Assembly: GCF_023721795.1 (NCBI RefSeq)
Contig: NZ_JAMQYE010000002.1
Span: 1 to 64,000, forward strand
Direction of reading: 5' to 3'
DNA: 64,000 nucleotides
From: Zeimonas sediminis
GTDB taxonomy: Bacteria; Pseudomonadota; Gammaproteobacteria; Burkholderiales; Burkholderiaceae_E
The translations under genes were made by a program, and so were the position numbers. The notes below the pieces were generated by a model. That model was not told the DNA's origin, ran no database searches, and was given only the letters and a program-made list of their open reading frames with translations. Below, piece after piece: positions 47,705 through 56,216 of this stretch (positions within the stretch are counted from its first letter, which is position 1; every line of letters starts with the position of its first letter).

Positions 47705-49053
47705 GGCGCCGGGGGCGTGCGGAACACGCTCACTTCGTCGACCAGCAGGCGCGCGCACTCGACGAGCCGGCGGGTCTCGATGTTCTGCGCGGTCAGTTGG
47801 CGAGCCGTTTCGGCGCTGGCCTCCTGGATCACCCGGGCGCGGTCCTGCAGCCCCGAGCTCACCCGCGCCTGCTCGTCGGAGGTCGCCGCGATCTGGCGCA
47901 CGTCGGCGGCCAGCGCCTCGGTCTCCTGCTGGGTCAGCCGCATCTGCTCGCCCGCGTCGTCGGCGAGCCGGCTGATCTCGACGACCCGGGTGATCGCCTG
48001 GTTCATCGCCAGCACCGTCTGGTTCGTCTCGGTCTGGATCGCGTGGACCAGCCGCCCGATCCGGTCGGTGCTCTCGCGCGCCGACTCGGACAGCCGCTTG
48101 ACCTCGTCGGCGACGACCGCGAAGTTCCGGCCCGCCTCGCCGGCGGCGGCCGCGTGCATCGATGCGTTCAGCGCGAGGATTCCGGTCCGCTCGGCGATGC
48201 CGTGGATGATGCCGACGACCTCGCCGATCTCCTGCGAGCGCTCGCCGAGCCGCTTGATGCGCTTCTCGGTCTCGCGGATCAGCTCGCGCGAGCGGGTGAT
48301 CCCGTCGACGGTCCCGCCGACGATGCGCACCGCGGCGGCCGTGGTCTGCACCGCGCGGCCCGCCACCGCATCGGCCTGGCGGGCGCGATCGGCCACCGCC
48401 ACCAGCGCCCCGGCGGCCGCGGCCAGTTCGCGCGCGGCGAGCGCGACTTCGCGCTGCTCGCGCGCCGCCGCCCGCGTCGCCAGGTCCGACTGCCCGCGCA
48501 CCGAGCCCGAAGTGCGGGCAACCTCCTGGGCCACCTCGGACACCTTGCGCAGCACGCGCCCGGTCTCCTCGGTGAGCAGGTTCAGCGCCTCGGCGATCGC
48601 CCCGGTCACGTTGTCGGTCACGCGCACCCGGATGCCGAGGTCCTTCGTCGACGCGATCGTGCCCAGCGCCTGCATGATCTCGAGCACCGAGTCGTTCAGG
48701 TCCTCCGCCTCGCGATTCGCGCCGCCCTGCTCCGCGACGACCGAAGGCCCGGCAGCGACATCGACGGGCAGCGCTTCAGGCGGCGGGGCCACCGCGCGAC
48801 CCGCCGCGCCCCGCGCTTCCGGGGCACTCGCCGGTCGCCCTCGCGCGGCCAGGAAGACGACGACCGCCGCGATCGCCGACAGCGCGAAGGCGGCGAGCAC
48901 CAGAAAGCGGGCGGCCCCCGTCGGGCCGTCCTGCGCCGTCGCCGGCCAGAACAGCGCCGCGCCGGCCGCGACCGCCGCCACCGCCGGCAGCGCGGCCAGT
49001 TTCCAGGGCCTTGCGCCCGACGCCCCGGCGCTGGGGGCGCGACGCTCAGTCAT
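47701..49053 (-). CDS. PilJ-like methyl-accepting chemotaxis receptor
   Basis: A 450-residue receptor. Two transmembrane helices (about 17-39 and 48-69) lie close together, leaving almost no periplasmic domain, so sensing is likely cytosolic or within the membrane. The signalling domain has the hairpin tip GILALNASMHAAAAGEAGRNFAVVADEVKRL-type sequence (typical MCP with EAG-F-VVA-EVK). It sits between cheW and cheA in one operon, overlapping both by 8 and 4 bases. Ligand unknown. Confidence 0.9.
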   Translation of the reverse strand: MTERRAPSAGASGARPWKLAALPAVAAVAAGAALFWPATAQDGPTGAARFLVLAAFALSAIAAVVVFLAARGRPASAPEARGAAGRAVAPPPEALPVDVAAGPSVVAEQGGANREAEDLNDSVLEIMQALGTIASTKDLGIRVRVTDNVTGAIAEALNLLTEETGRVLRKVSEVAQEVARTSGSVRGQSDLATRAAAREQREVALAARELAAAAGALVAVADRARQADAVAGRAVQTTAAAVRIVGGTVDGITRSRELIRETEKRIKRLGERSQEIGEVVGIIHGIAERTGILALNASMHAAAAGEAGRNFAVVADEVKRLSESARESTDRIGRLVHAIQTETNQTVLAMNQAITRVVEISRLADDAGEQMRLTQQETEALAADVRQIAATSDEQARVSSGLQDRARVIQEASAETARQLTAQNIETRRLVECARLLVDEVSVFRTPPAP

Positions 49054-49570
49054 CGGAATCCTCGCTCGCCAGGCACTCGAACAGCAGGTCGGTGTCGACC
49101 GGCCACCAGCGCCTGCCCTGCGTGTCGCGCACCGGCTCGGCGAGCGCCCGGCGAAAGCCGGCCGACGCGATCAGGGCTTCCTGCGTGTCGTCGAGGGGCG
49201 CCCCGGAGCCGCCCGCGTCGCCCTGCGTTTGGAACGCGACGCCCTCGGGCGGCGCGTCGACGATCACCGCCGCCGCGCGCGGCGTGGCGCCCACCACCAG
49301 GACCGGGGCGCGCAGCGGCGCGTCGTGCGCGACCGCGGACGCATCGAAGACCGGGACCGGGTGGCCGCGCAACTGCATCAGCCCGGCAACCCGGCGCGGG
49401 CCGAGCGGCAGCCGCCAGATCGCCGCATCGGGCAGGTACTCGAGCCTCTCGCCCGAAGGGAACAGGACCGGCACGCCGGACAGGCTCGCGCCGAAGCGAA
49501 GCGGCGCGGGCGAGCCCGGCGACTCCGTGGCGGATCGGGAAGGACTTTCGTCTGGCACTTGGCTGAACAT
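49046..49570 (-). CDS. CheW-like coupling protein (PilI-type)
   Basis: A 174-residue protein with a single CheW-type fold (about 25-160). Recognisable parts are LEYLPDAAIWRLPLGPRRVAG-type strands and RGHPVPVFDAS, where the family has RG-x-IPVVDL. It probably couples the receptor to the CheA kinase. The end overlaps the receptor start by 8 bases. It is somewhat divergent, hence the moderate confidence in the exact subtype. Confidence 0.8.
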   Translation of the reverse strand: MFSQVPDESPSRSATESPGSPAPLRFGASLSGVPVLFPSGERLEYLPDAAIWRLPLGPRRVAGLMQLRGHPVPVFDASAVAHDAPLRAPVLVVGATPRAAAVIVDAPPEGVAFQTQGDAGGSGAPLDDTQEALIASAGFRRALAEPVRDTQGRRWWPVDTDLLFECLASEDSDD

Positions 49571-49695
49571 GCTCCGGCGGGATCGGCGCCGCCGGGCGAT
49601 GCCGGAGAAGGCGATCGTGGCGGCGCGCTCCGAAATGTATGACAAATCGGCGCGCCTCGCCGGGCCCGTGCCGAGCCGGGCCGTGAGCCGGCGGA

Positions 49696-51042
49696 TCAGG
49701 CGGGCATCGCGGGGCTGGGCGCGGCGTGGCCCTGCGCGGCAGGACTCTGCGCCGCCTGGGCCGGCGCGGGCGCAGGCGGGGCCGCAGTGCGCGCGGCCGC
49801 TGCCGGCGCCGCGTTGCGCGCGGCGGTCGCCGCTGCGCGTGCCGCCGCCGCGTTGCGCAGCAGTTCGGCCAGATCGTCCGCGGGGAGCGACTTGCGAAGC
49901 ACCTTCAGCATGGCCGCCTCGAGCTCCCTGAGCGGCACCGGCTTGGCCAGGTAGGCCTTGCACCCGGCCAGCCTGCCCCGCGCGTGATCGAAGGGCGAGC
50001 CGCGGCTGCTCAGGATGATGACCGGCGTGCCGCGGTGGCGCCTGCGTATCTCACGGGTCAGCCGATAGCCGTCCAGGTCCGGGATCATCACGTCGGCCAT
50101 CACGAGGTGGTACTGCCCGGCCGCGAGCCGCGCGAGCGCCTGCTCGCCGCTGCCGACCATCTCGCAGACGAAGCCCATCCGGGTGAAGGCGATCCCGAGC
50201 TGCTGGCGCACGGTCGGGCTGTCGTCGACGACCAGGATCCTGGGACGCCGCCCGATGGCGGCGACGCGCGTGCCGGCCGCGGGCGACGGGGCTTGCGCCG
50301 GGACGTCCGGCGAGGACGAAGTTCCTGGAGACTGGGCTCGCGTCGGCGCGGCTTGCGAAATTGCGGCTGCCGACGACGCGGGTTGCGGCGGCCTTGCCGC
50401 GACGGGCTGCCCGGCCGCGACGGCCGACGGGGCCGCGGCTGCCGCGGGCAACGCCGATGTCGCAGCGGGCGAGGCCGGTCGCCCGGCCGGCGCTTTCGCC
50501 GCGGCGGCGGGAGGGGAAGTCTGCGCGACGGGCCGGGCCGCCGGCGCCGGACGGGTCGAGGCCAGCGGAGCGGCCGGCACGCCGAACCGCGGCGCCGGCT
50601 CGACCGGGCGTGCGGTCGCCGCGGCAGGGCGCGACGCCGCGTTGCCGAAGGGCGGCTCGCCCTCCGGCAACGGCATCGTCATCGGCTGGGTCTCGGGCGA
50701 CAGCAGCTCGGACTCGACGACGCGATTGAGGATCGGCAGCAACTGCAGCGTCAGCCGGTCGATCGAGATCGCATGGCGCGCCGGGCTCGGCACGCCGCGC
50801 CCCACCGCGGCGACCACCGGCACGTGGCGCGGCAGCCTGCGCACCGCGCTGACCGCCTGCAACCCCTCGGGCGCGGCCGTGTCGACCAGCAGCACGTCGA
50901 TCATGTGCGGGTCGGAGCCGTCGTCGAGCACGAACTCGAAACGGTTGTACTGGCTGTGCCTGAAGACGATCTCGATCAATCGGACGTCGCGCGGATCCAG
51001 GCCGGCGACGGCGATGCGGTAGACGGGGCGTTGTTCGAGCAT
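49696..51042 (-). CDS. Response regulator with degenerate plus canonical receiver (PilG/PilH-like)
   Basis: A 448-residue protein. The N-terminal part (1-115, starting YRIAVAGLDPRDVRLIEIVF) looks like a degenerate receiver fold without the acidic pocket. A Pro/Ala/Ser linker of about 155 residues follows. The canonical receiver (about 275-390) has LVVDDSPTVRQQ, the phospho-acceptor in MADVMIPDLDG and the Lys in YLAKPVPL. The tail is Ala/Pro-rich. It is the first gene of the chemosensory operon and has no DNA-binding or enzymatic output domain, as in PilG/PilH. Confidence 0.82.
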   Translation of the reverse strand: MLEQRPVYRIAVAGLDPRDVRLIEIVFRHSQYNRFEFVLDDGSDPHMIDVLLVDTAAPEGLQAVSAVRRLPRHVPVVAAVGRGVPSPARHAISIDRLTLQLLPILNRVVESELLSPETQPMTMPLPEGEPPFGNAASRPAAATARPVEPAPRFGVPAAPLASTRPAPAARPVAQTSPPAAAAKAPAGRPASPAATSALPAAAAAPSAVAAGQPVAARPPQPASSAAAISQAAPTRAQSPGTSSSPDVPAQAPSPAAGTRVAAIGRRPRILVVDDSPTVRQQLGIAFTRMGFVCEMVGSGEQALARLAAGQYHLVMADVMIPDLDGYRLTREIRRRHRGTPVIILSSRGSPFDHARGRLAGCKAYLAKPVPLRELEAAMLKVLRKSLPADDLAELLRNAAAARAAATAARNAAPAAAARTAAPPAPAPAQAAQSPAAQGHAAPSPAMPA

Positions 51043-51176
51043 GGGGCGAGCGTCGATCCGGGGGCGTCGGGCGGATGGTCCGGACGATTCTCTCCCCGCG
51101 GACCGGCCGCCCCAAGCCCGGGCGGCGCGCCAACCGCTGCCCGCGCGCTGCGGGCCGACGGCCGGCACCCGCGTGC

Positions 51177-51182
51177 TAGGAT
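51177..51182 (+). promoter_or_regulatory. -10 element placing metY as a leaderless gene
   Basis: TAGGAT ends 6 bases before the metY ATG (51189), so transcription would begin at or next to the A of ATG. No Shine-Dalgarno lies upstream and no good -35 is seen. The 146-bp region from 51043 also contains the start of the minus-strand chemosensory operon. Confidence 0.4.
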
Positions 51183-51188
51183 TTTCGG

Positions 51189-52484
51189 ATGAGCCAGAGC
51201 GACCCCCAGGGCTTCGACACCCTGTCACTGCATGCCGGCGCCGTGCCCGACCCGTCCACCGGGGCCCGCGCGACGCCGATCCACCTGTCGACCGCCTTCG
51301 TCTTCCGCGACTCCGACCAGGCCGCGGCGCTGTTCAACATGGAACAGGCCGGCCACGTCTATTCGCGGATCAGCAACCCGACCGTGTCGGTCTTCGAGGA
51401 GCGGATGGCCGCGCTCGAGGCCGGCGTGGGCGCGATCGCCACGGCCAGCGGCCAGGCGGCGCTGCACCTGGCGGTCGCCACGCTGGCCGGCGCCGGCTCG
51501 CACATCGTGGCCTCGCGAGCGCTGTACGGCGGCTCGCACAACCTGCTGCACTACACGCTGCGCCGCTTCGGCATCGAGACCACGTTCGTCGACCCGCGCG
51601 ACCCGGACGCCTGGCGCGCCGCACTGCGGCCAAACACGCGGATGCTGTTCGGCGAGACGCTGGGCAACCCCGGGCTCGACGTGCTCGACATCCCGACCGT
51701 GGCGGAGATCGCCCACCGGCACGGCGTGCCGCTGCTGGTCGACTCGACCTTCACCACGCCTTGGCTGATCCGGCCCTTCGAGCTCGGCGCCGACCTGGTC
51801 TACCACTCGGCCACCAAGTTCCTGTGCGGCCACGGCACCGTGGTGGGCGGCGTGCTGGTCGACTCGGGCCGCTTCGACTGGGACGCCTCGGGCAAGTTCC
51901 CCGAGCTCACCGAGCCTTACGAGGGCTTCCACGGCATGGTCTTCTCCGAGGAGTCCACCGTCGCGCCCTTCCTGCTGCGCGCCCGCCGCGAGGGCCTGCG
52001 CGACTTCGGCGCCTGCCTGAGCCCGATGAACGCGTTCCAGATCCTGCAGGGCATCGAGACGCTGTCGCTGCGGATGGCGAAGCACGTCGCCAACGCCGAG
52101 AAGGTCGCGCGCTTCCTGGCCGAGCACGCGATGGTCGATCGCGTGTCCTACCCGGCGCTCGAGTCGCACCCCGACCACGCGCTGGCCAAGAAGCTCCTGC
52201 CGCGCGGCTGCGGCGCGGTGTTCAGCTTCGACCTGAAGGGCGACCGCGCGGCCGGCCGGCGCTTCGTCGAGTCGCTGCGGGTGTTCTCGCACCTGGCCAA
52301 CGTCGGCGACGCGCGTTCGCTGGTAATCCACCCGGCTTCAACCACGCACTTCCGGATGGACTCGGCCGCGCTGAAGGCGGCCGGCATCGGCGAGGGCACG
52401 CTGCGCCTGTCCGTCGGCCTCGAGGACGCCGACGACCTGATCTCCGATCTCAAGGCCGCGTTCCGCGTGGCGCAAAAGGGCTGA
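51189..52484 (+). CDS. metY: O-acyl-homoserine sulfhydrylase (MetY/MetZ family)
   Basis: A 431-residue PLP enzyme of the Cys/Met metabolism family that makes homocysteine from O-acetyl- or O-succinylhomoserine and sulfide. N-terminal GFDTLSLHAG; YSRISNPTVSVFEERMAALE; PLP lysine in HSATKFLCGHGT. Length and N-terminus fit MetY; acyl preference cannot be read from sequence. It is followed 4 bp later by a hydrolase gene. Confidence 0.9.
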   Translation: MSQSDPQGFDTLSLHAGAVPDPSTGARATPIHLSTAFVFRDSDQAAALFNMEQAGHVYSRISNPTVSVFEERMAALEAGVGAIATASGQAALHLAVATLAGAGSHIVASRALYGGSHNLLHYTLRRFGIETTFVDPRDPDAWRAALRPNTRMLFGETLGNPGLDVLDIPTVAEIAHRHGVPLLVDSTFTTPWLIRPFELGADLVYHSATKFLCGHGTVVGGVLVDSGRFDWDASGKFPELTEPYEGFHGMVFSEESTVAPFLLRARREGLRDFGACLSPMNAFQILQGIETLSLRMAKHVANAEKVARFLAEHAMVDRVSYPALESHPDHALAKKLLPRGCGAVFSFDLKGDRAAGRRFVESLRVFSHLANVGDARSLVIHPASTTHFRMDSAALKAAGIGEGTLRLSVGLEDADDLISDLKAAFRVAQKG

Positions 52485-52488
52485 TCCC

Positions 52489-53313
52489 ATGTGGCTGCAG
52501 GTCAACGGACAACGCGCCTACGCCTACACCGGCGGGCGCCCCTTCGATCCCGCGCGCCCCGTGATCGCCTTCGTTCACGGCGCGCAGCACGACCACAGCG
52601 TCTGGATCCTGCAGACGCGATACCTGGCCCACCACGGCTACTCGGTGCTGGCCTTCGACCTGCCCGGCCACGGCCGCAGCGAGGGCGAGCCGCTCGCCAC
52701 CGTCGAGGCGATGGCCGACTGGGTGCTCGCAGCGCTCGCGGCCGCCGGCGTGGGCAAGGCCACGCTGGTCGGCCACAGCATGGGCTCGCTGATCGCGCTC
52801 GACGCGGCCGGCCGCGCGCCGGACAAGGTCGACCGGATCGCGCTGGTCGGCAGCGTGTTCCCGATGCCGGTTTCCGACGCGCTGCTCGACGCGGCCCGGT
52901 CCGACGAGCCGCGCGCCTTCGACATGATCAACCGCTGGTCGCACGGCTCGCTGTACGACCCGCCGAGTTGTCCGGGGCCGGGTTTCTCGATCTGGAACCA
53001 GAACCGGCGGCTGATGGAGCGCCAGCGGCCCGGCGTGCTGCTGAACGATTTCGTTGCCTGCAATGCCTACCAGGCCGGCTTCGATCGCGCCGACGCGCTC
53101 GCCTGCCCGGTGCTGTTCGTGCTCGGCAAGCGCGACCAGATGACGCCGCCGCGCGCGTCGCGCCCGCTCGTCGAGCGTTGCGCTGCCGCGCTGGCCGGGC
53201 GCGGGCTGCCGGCACCGAAAGTGGTCGAGGTGCCCGACTGCGGGCATGCGCTGATGACCGAGAAGCCGCTGGCCGTGCTGAACGCGCTGCGCGAGTTCGC
53301 GACGAAGGCCTGA
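52489..53313 (+). CDS. Alpha/beta-fold hydrolase
   Basis: A 274-residue hydrolase. Oxyanion segment AFVHGAQHDHSVW; nucleophile elbow GHSMGS with Ser about 98; acid in LGKRDQMTPP; His in CGHALMTEK. The triad is therefore complete. It resembles monoacylglycerol-lipase or esterase-type members, but the substrate is unknown. It lies 4 bp after metY, so the two are likely co-transcribed, and ends one base before the convergent yihY stop. Confidence 0.88.
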   Translation: MWLQVNGQRAYAYTGGRPFDPARPVIAFVHGAQHDHSVWILQTRYLAHHGYSVLAFDLPGHGRSEGEPLATVEAMADWVLAALAAAGVGKATLVGHSMGSLIALDAAGRAPDKVDRIALVGSVFPMPVSDALLDAARSDEPRAFDMINRWSHGSLYDPPSCPGPGFSIWNQNRRLMERQRPGVLLNDFVACNAYQAGFDRADALACPVLFVLGKRDQMTPPRASRPLVERCAAALAGRGLPAPKVVEVPDCGHALMTEKPLAVLNALREFATKA

Positions 53314-53314
53314 G

Positions 53315-54664
53315 TCAGCCGGTCCGTGCCGCAGCGCACGCGGGCCACAGCGGCGCGTCCAGGAATGCCGCCGGGAAGGCATCGCGCGAATCCCCGCCGG
53401 AGGGCAGCCAGACCGCGTCGAACAGCGGCCTGAGGCTCAGCGTGGCCGGCGCCGCCGCCCATCCCCAGCGCTCGGCCCAGATCGGATCGCCCTCGTCGTC
53501 GTCGATCGGCAGCGGCGCGCGGCGCGCGAGCCGCCGCAACAGCAGGCGCAGCCTGCCGGTCGAAACCTGCGCCTCGACTGGCGCCAGGTCGGCGAGCGTC
53601 ACGAAACGCGTCAGGTAGCCGAGCGCGGCCAGCAGGCCGACGGCATCGGCGGCGCGCCGCGGGTCGCGGTCGAAGAGGCCTTCGAAGCTTCGCGCCGGGA
53701 TCGTCGCGTCGGTGCGCTCGCCTGCCTCGGCCACCATCGTGTCCAGCACGCGCCGCGCGTCGTCGAATCGATCCGCCATCGTCCGGCGGACCTGCGTGTC
53801 GTCGGGCTGCCCCCACCAGCGCAGGTTGGCCGCGAGCAGCGCCCCGGCCAGCAGCGCCATCCAGCCGAGCAGCAGCCAGAGCAGGAACAGGGGCAGCGCC
53901 GCGAATGCGCCGTAGACGACCGTGTAGGTCGGGAACCGGACCACGTAAAGGCCGACCCCACGACGCAGCAGCTCGAACAGCAGCGAGGCCAGCAGCGCCC
54001 CGGCGAAAGCCTCGCTCCAGCGCACGAAGGTGGCCGGCACGAGACGGTAGAGCAGCGTGAGTCCGGCGAGGCTGGTCAGCCACGGCACGAGCGCGAACCA
54101 GACGCCGCGCAGCTCCTGCAACTCGCCGCCGCGCAGCCAGCGCGTCACCACCACGCCGTGGAAGAGCAGGCTGGTGGCCAGCAAGAGCGGGCCCAGCGTG
54201 AGCACCGCCCAGTAAAGCGTCAGGCGCAGCGTCAGCGGCCTGCGCCGGTCGGCTCGCCAGATCCGGTTCAACGTCGCCTCGACCGTCAGCAAGGCGCTGA
54301 ACGCGGTCAGGAAGAAAACGATCGCGCCGAGCGCCGACAGCTCGCCCGCCTTGGCCGCGAACTGGCCGACGTGGCTGAGCAGCGTCTGGCTGAACGCCGC
54401 CGGGAACAGGTTGCCGTCGAGGAACCTGTGCAGCGCCTCGCGCAACTCGCCGAAGACCGGCAGCGCGGTCATCACCGCGAAGCCGATCGAGAACATCGGC
54501 ACGATCGCCAGCATCGACAGGAAGGCCAGGCTGCCCGCGACCTGGGAAAGGCGCAGCTCCCGCGCCTGCTCGATCATCGCCCGGGCAAGGCTCGCAAGGG
54601 CCCTGCCGAACGGCAGCGCCGCGGCCGAGGGCGACGAATCGTGGGGGCTGGGCGCGACCTTCAT
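53315..54664 (-). CDS. YihY/virulence factor BrkB family inner-membrane protein
   Basis: A 449-residue protein with about six transmembrane helices in residues 25-290 (LSQVAGSLAFLSMLAIVPM typical of the family), then a cytosolic C-terminal extension of about 150 residues ending in a winged-helix-like part with PLPIDDDEGDPIW. Older annotation as RNase BN is incorrect for this family. Function is unknown. ATG 54664 lies only 17 bp from the divergent DUF2069 start; an ATG at 54688 would overlap that gene. Confidence 0.87.
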   Translation of the reverse strand: MKVAPSPHDSSPSAAALPFGRALASLARAMIEQARELRLSQVAGSLAFLSMLAIVPMFSIGFAVMTALPVFGELREALHRFLDGNLFPAAFSQTLLSHVGQFAAKAGELSALGAIVFFLTAFSALLTVEATLNRIWRADRRRPLTLRLTLYWAVLTLGPLLLATSLLFHGVVVTRWLRGGELQELRGVWFALVPWLTSLAGLTLLYRLVPATFVRWSEAFAGALLASLLFELLRRGVGLYVVRFPTYTVVYGAFAALPLFLLWLLLGWMALLAGALLAANLRWWGQPDDTQVRRTMADRFDDARRVLDTMVAEAGERTDATIPARSFEGLFDRDPRRAADAVGLLAALGYLTRFVTLADLAPVEAQVSTGRLRLLLRRLARRAPLPIDDDEGDPIWAERWGWAAAPATLSLRPLFDAVWLPSGGDSRDAFPAAFLDAPLWPACAAARTG

Positions 54665-54667
54665 CCC

Positions 54668-54673
54668 TATAAT
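54668..54673. promoter_or_regulatory. Shared TATAAT of a 17-bp divergent promoter
   Basis: TATAAT (54668-54673) lies in the 17-bp gap between divergent ATG codons at 54664 (minus) and 54682 (plus). The plus start is predicted 7-9 bases past it, at the ATG. On the minus strand GAATTATAGGG reads toward the other ATG. Symmetric -10 elements that fire both ways are known in bacteria. Confidence 0.42.
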
Positions 54674-54681
54674 TCTGAACG

Positions 54682-55032
54682 ATGTCACCAGACCTGTTGC
54701 GCCGTGTCGTCCTGGCCTGCTTCGTGGCGCTGATCGCGCTGGGCCTCGCCTGGGAAACCTGGCTCGCCCCGCTGCGCCCCGGCGCCTGGCTGCTCGCGCT
54801 GAAGGTCGTCCCGCTCGTCGCTGCGCTGCCGGCGATAGCGGGCGGCAAGGTGCGCGCCTATCAGTGGTGGTCGATGGGCGTGCTGCTCTACCTGACCGAG
54901 GGCCTCGTGCGGGCCACCTCGGACACCGGCCCGAGCGTGCCGCTCGCGGTCGCCGAGTCGCTGCTCGCCGCGACCGCCTTCCTGGCGATCCTGGGCTACG
55001 TCAGGTCCAAGCGGCGAGCCGCGGCGACCTGA
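54682..55032 (+). CDS. DUF2069 family membrane protein
   Basis: A 116-residue protein with about four transmembrane helices and the family segment KVVPLVAALPAIAGGKVRAYQWWSM-type core, plus YLTEGLVRA. Function is unknown. No Shine-Dalgarno is visible and a TATAAT ends 8 bases upstream, so the mRNA may be leaderless. Its last 32 bases overlap the 3' end of dusA on the other strand. Confidence 0.83.
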   Translation: MSPDLLRRVVLACFVALIALGLAWETWLAPLRPGAWLLALKVVPLVAALPAIAGGKVRAYQWWSMGVLLYLTEGLVRATSDTGPSVPLAVAESLLAATAFLAILGYVRSKRRAAAT

Positions 55033-56017
55033 AGGCCTCGAGACCGGCATCGAGGATGCGCGCACCCTCGCGCGCGAGCGTCGCCGAATCGCTCAGCGTG
55101 CGCCGCCAGCGCCGCGCCCCGGGCAACCCGTTGAAGAGCCCGAGCATGTGCCGGGCGATCGCGCGCGGCGGCGTGCCGGCGGCGGCCTCCCGCAGCAGGT
55201 AGTCGCGCATCGTCTCGACCGCCGCCTCCCGGCCCTGCGCAGGGCCCTGCTCGTCGAAGTACAGCAGATCGACCGTGGCGAGCGTCCAGGGATTCTCGTA
55301 GGCCTCGCGTCCGAACATGACGCCCGCCAGCGGCGTGCCGCCCTGCCCGCCGCGCAACTCGGCGAGCGCCGCATCGTGGCTTCGCAGGCCGCCGTTCAGC
55401 ACGAAGCGGCACGCCGGGAAGTCGCCGGCCAGGCGGTGGACGATCTCGTAGCGCAGCGGCGGCACCTCCCGGTTCTCCTTCGGGCTGAGGCCCTTCAGCC
55501 AGGCGTTGCGGGCATGCACGATGAAGAGCTCGCAGCCGGCCTCGGCCAGCGTGCCGACGAAGTCGCGCACGAAGCCGTAGTCCTCGATACGGTCCAGCCC
55601 GATCCGGTGCTTGACCGTGACCGGCACCGAGACCGCGTCGCGCATCGCCTTCACGCAGTCGGCCACCAGCGCCGGTTCCGCCATCAGGCAGGCGCCGAAC
55701 GACCCGCGCTGCACCCGCTCGCTGGGGCAGCCGCAGTTCAGGTTGACCTCGTCGTAGCCGGCGCGCTCGGCCCACTTGGCGCTGCGCGCCAGGTCGGCCG
55801 GCTCGGAGCCGCCGAGCTGGATAGCCACCGGATGCTCGGCCGGATCGAAGGCGAGCAGGCGCTCGCGCGGACCGTGGATCAGCGCCCCGGTGGTGATCAT
55901 CTCGGTGTAGAGCCGCGCGCGGCGCGACAGCGCCCGATGGAAGCGCCGGCAGTGCCGGTCGGTCCAGTCGATCATCGGGGCGACGCAGAAGCGGTGCGAG
56001 GCAAGGTCCTGATTCAT
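55001..56017 (-). CDS. dusA: tRNA-dihydrouridine(20/20a) synthase DusA
   Basis: A 338-residue FMN enzyme reducing uridine 20/20a in tRNA. N-terminal RFCVAPMIDWTDRHCR; LNCGCPSERVQRGSFGACLM with the catalytic cysteine; VKHRIGLD; and HARNAWLKGLSPKENRE typical of the DusA subfamily. It ends inside the last codons of the convergent DUF2069 gene. Confidence 0.95.
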   Translation of the reverse strand: MNQDLASHRFCVAPMIDWTDRHCRRFHRALSRRARLYTEMITTGALIHGPRERLLAFDPAEHPVAIQLGGSEPADLARSAKWAERAGYDEVNLNCGCPSERVQRGSFGACLMAEPALVADCVKAMRDAVSVPVTVKHRIGLDRIEDYGFVRDFVGTLAEAGCELFIVHARNAWLKGLSPKENREVPPLRYEIVHRLAGDFPACRFVLNGGLRSHDAALAELRGGQGGTPLAGVMFGREAYENPWTLATVDLLYFDEQGPAQGREAAVETMRDYLLREAAAGTPPRAIARHMLGLFNGLPGARRWRRTLSDSATLAREGARILDAGLEAFRSPRLAAWT

Positions 56018-56216
56018 CTGAGCATTTTACCCTTCGGCCCGGTATCGTCGCCCGGCTCGCGAAGATAGGCCGAACGGCCTAGTCCGCCGCGCTAGACCGC
56101 CGGGACGCTTGACACCCTGCCCTCCGCCGCGCGAACAATCCGGCCAACGACCAAGCGCTGCGGCCGCGGGCTGCCGACCGCGGAGACGAGCGCAACGAGA
56201 ACGGGAGGAAACGAAG

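Noticed and set aside
43943-49642. An open frame of about 1,900 codons on the plus strand, antisense to cheA, the receptor and the CheW gene
   Set aside because: High GC leaves few stops in the third frame. The translation is low-complexity Arg/Ala/Ser with no motif, while the opposite strand encodes complete conserved proteins.
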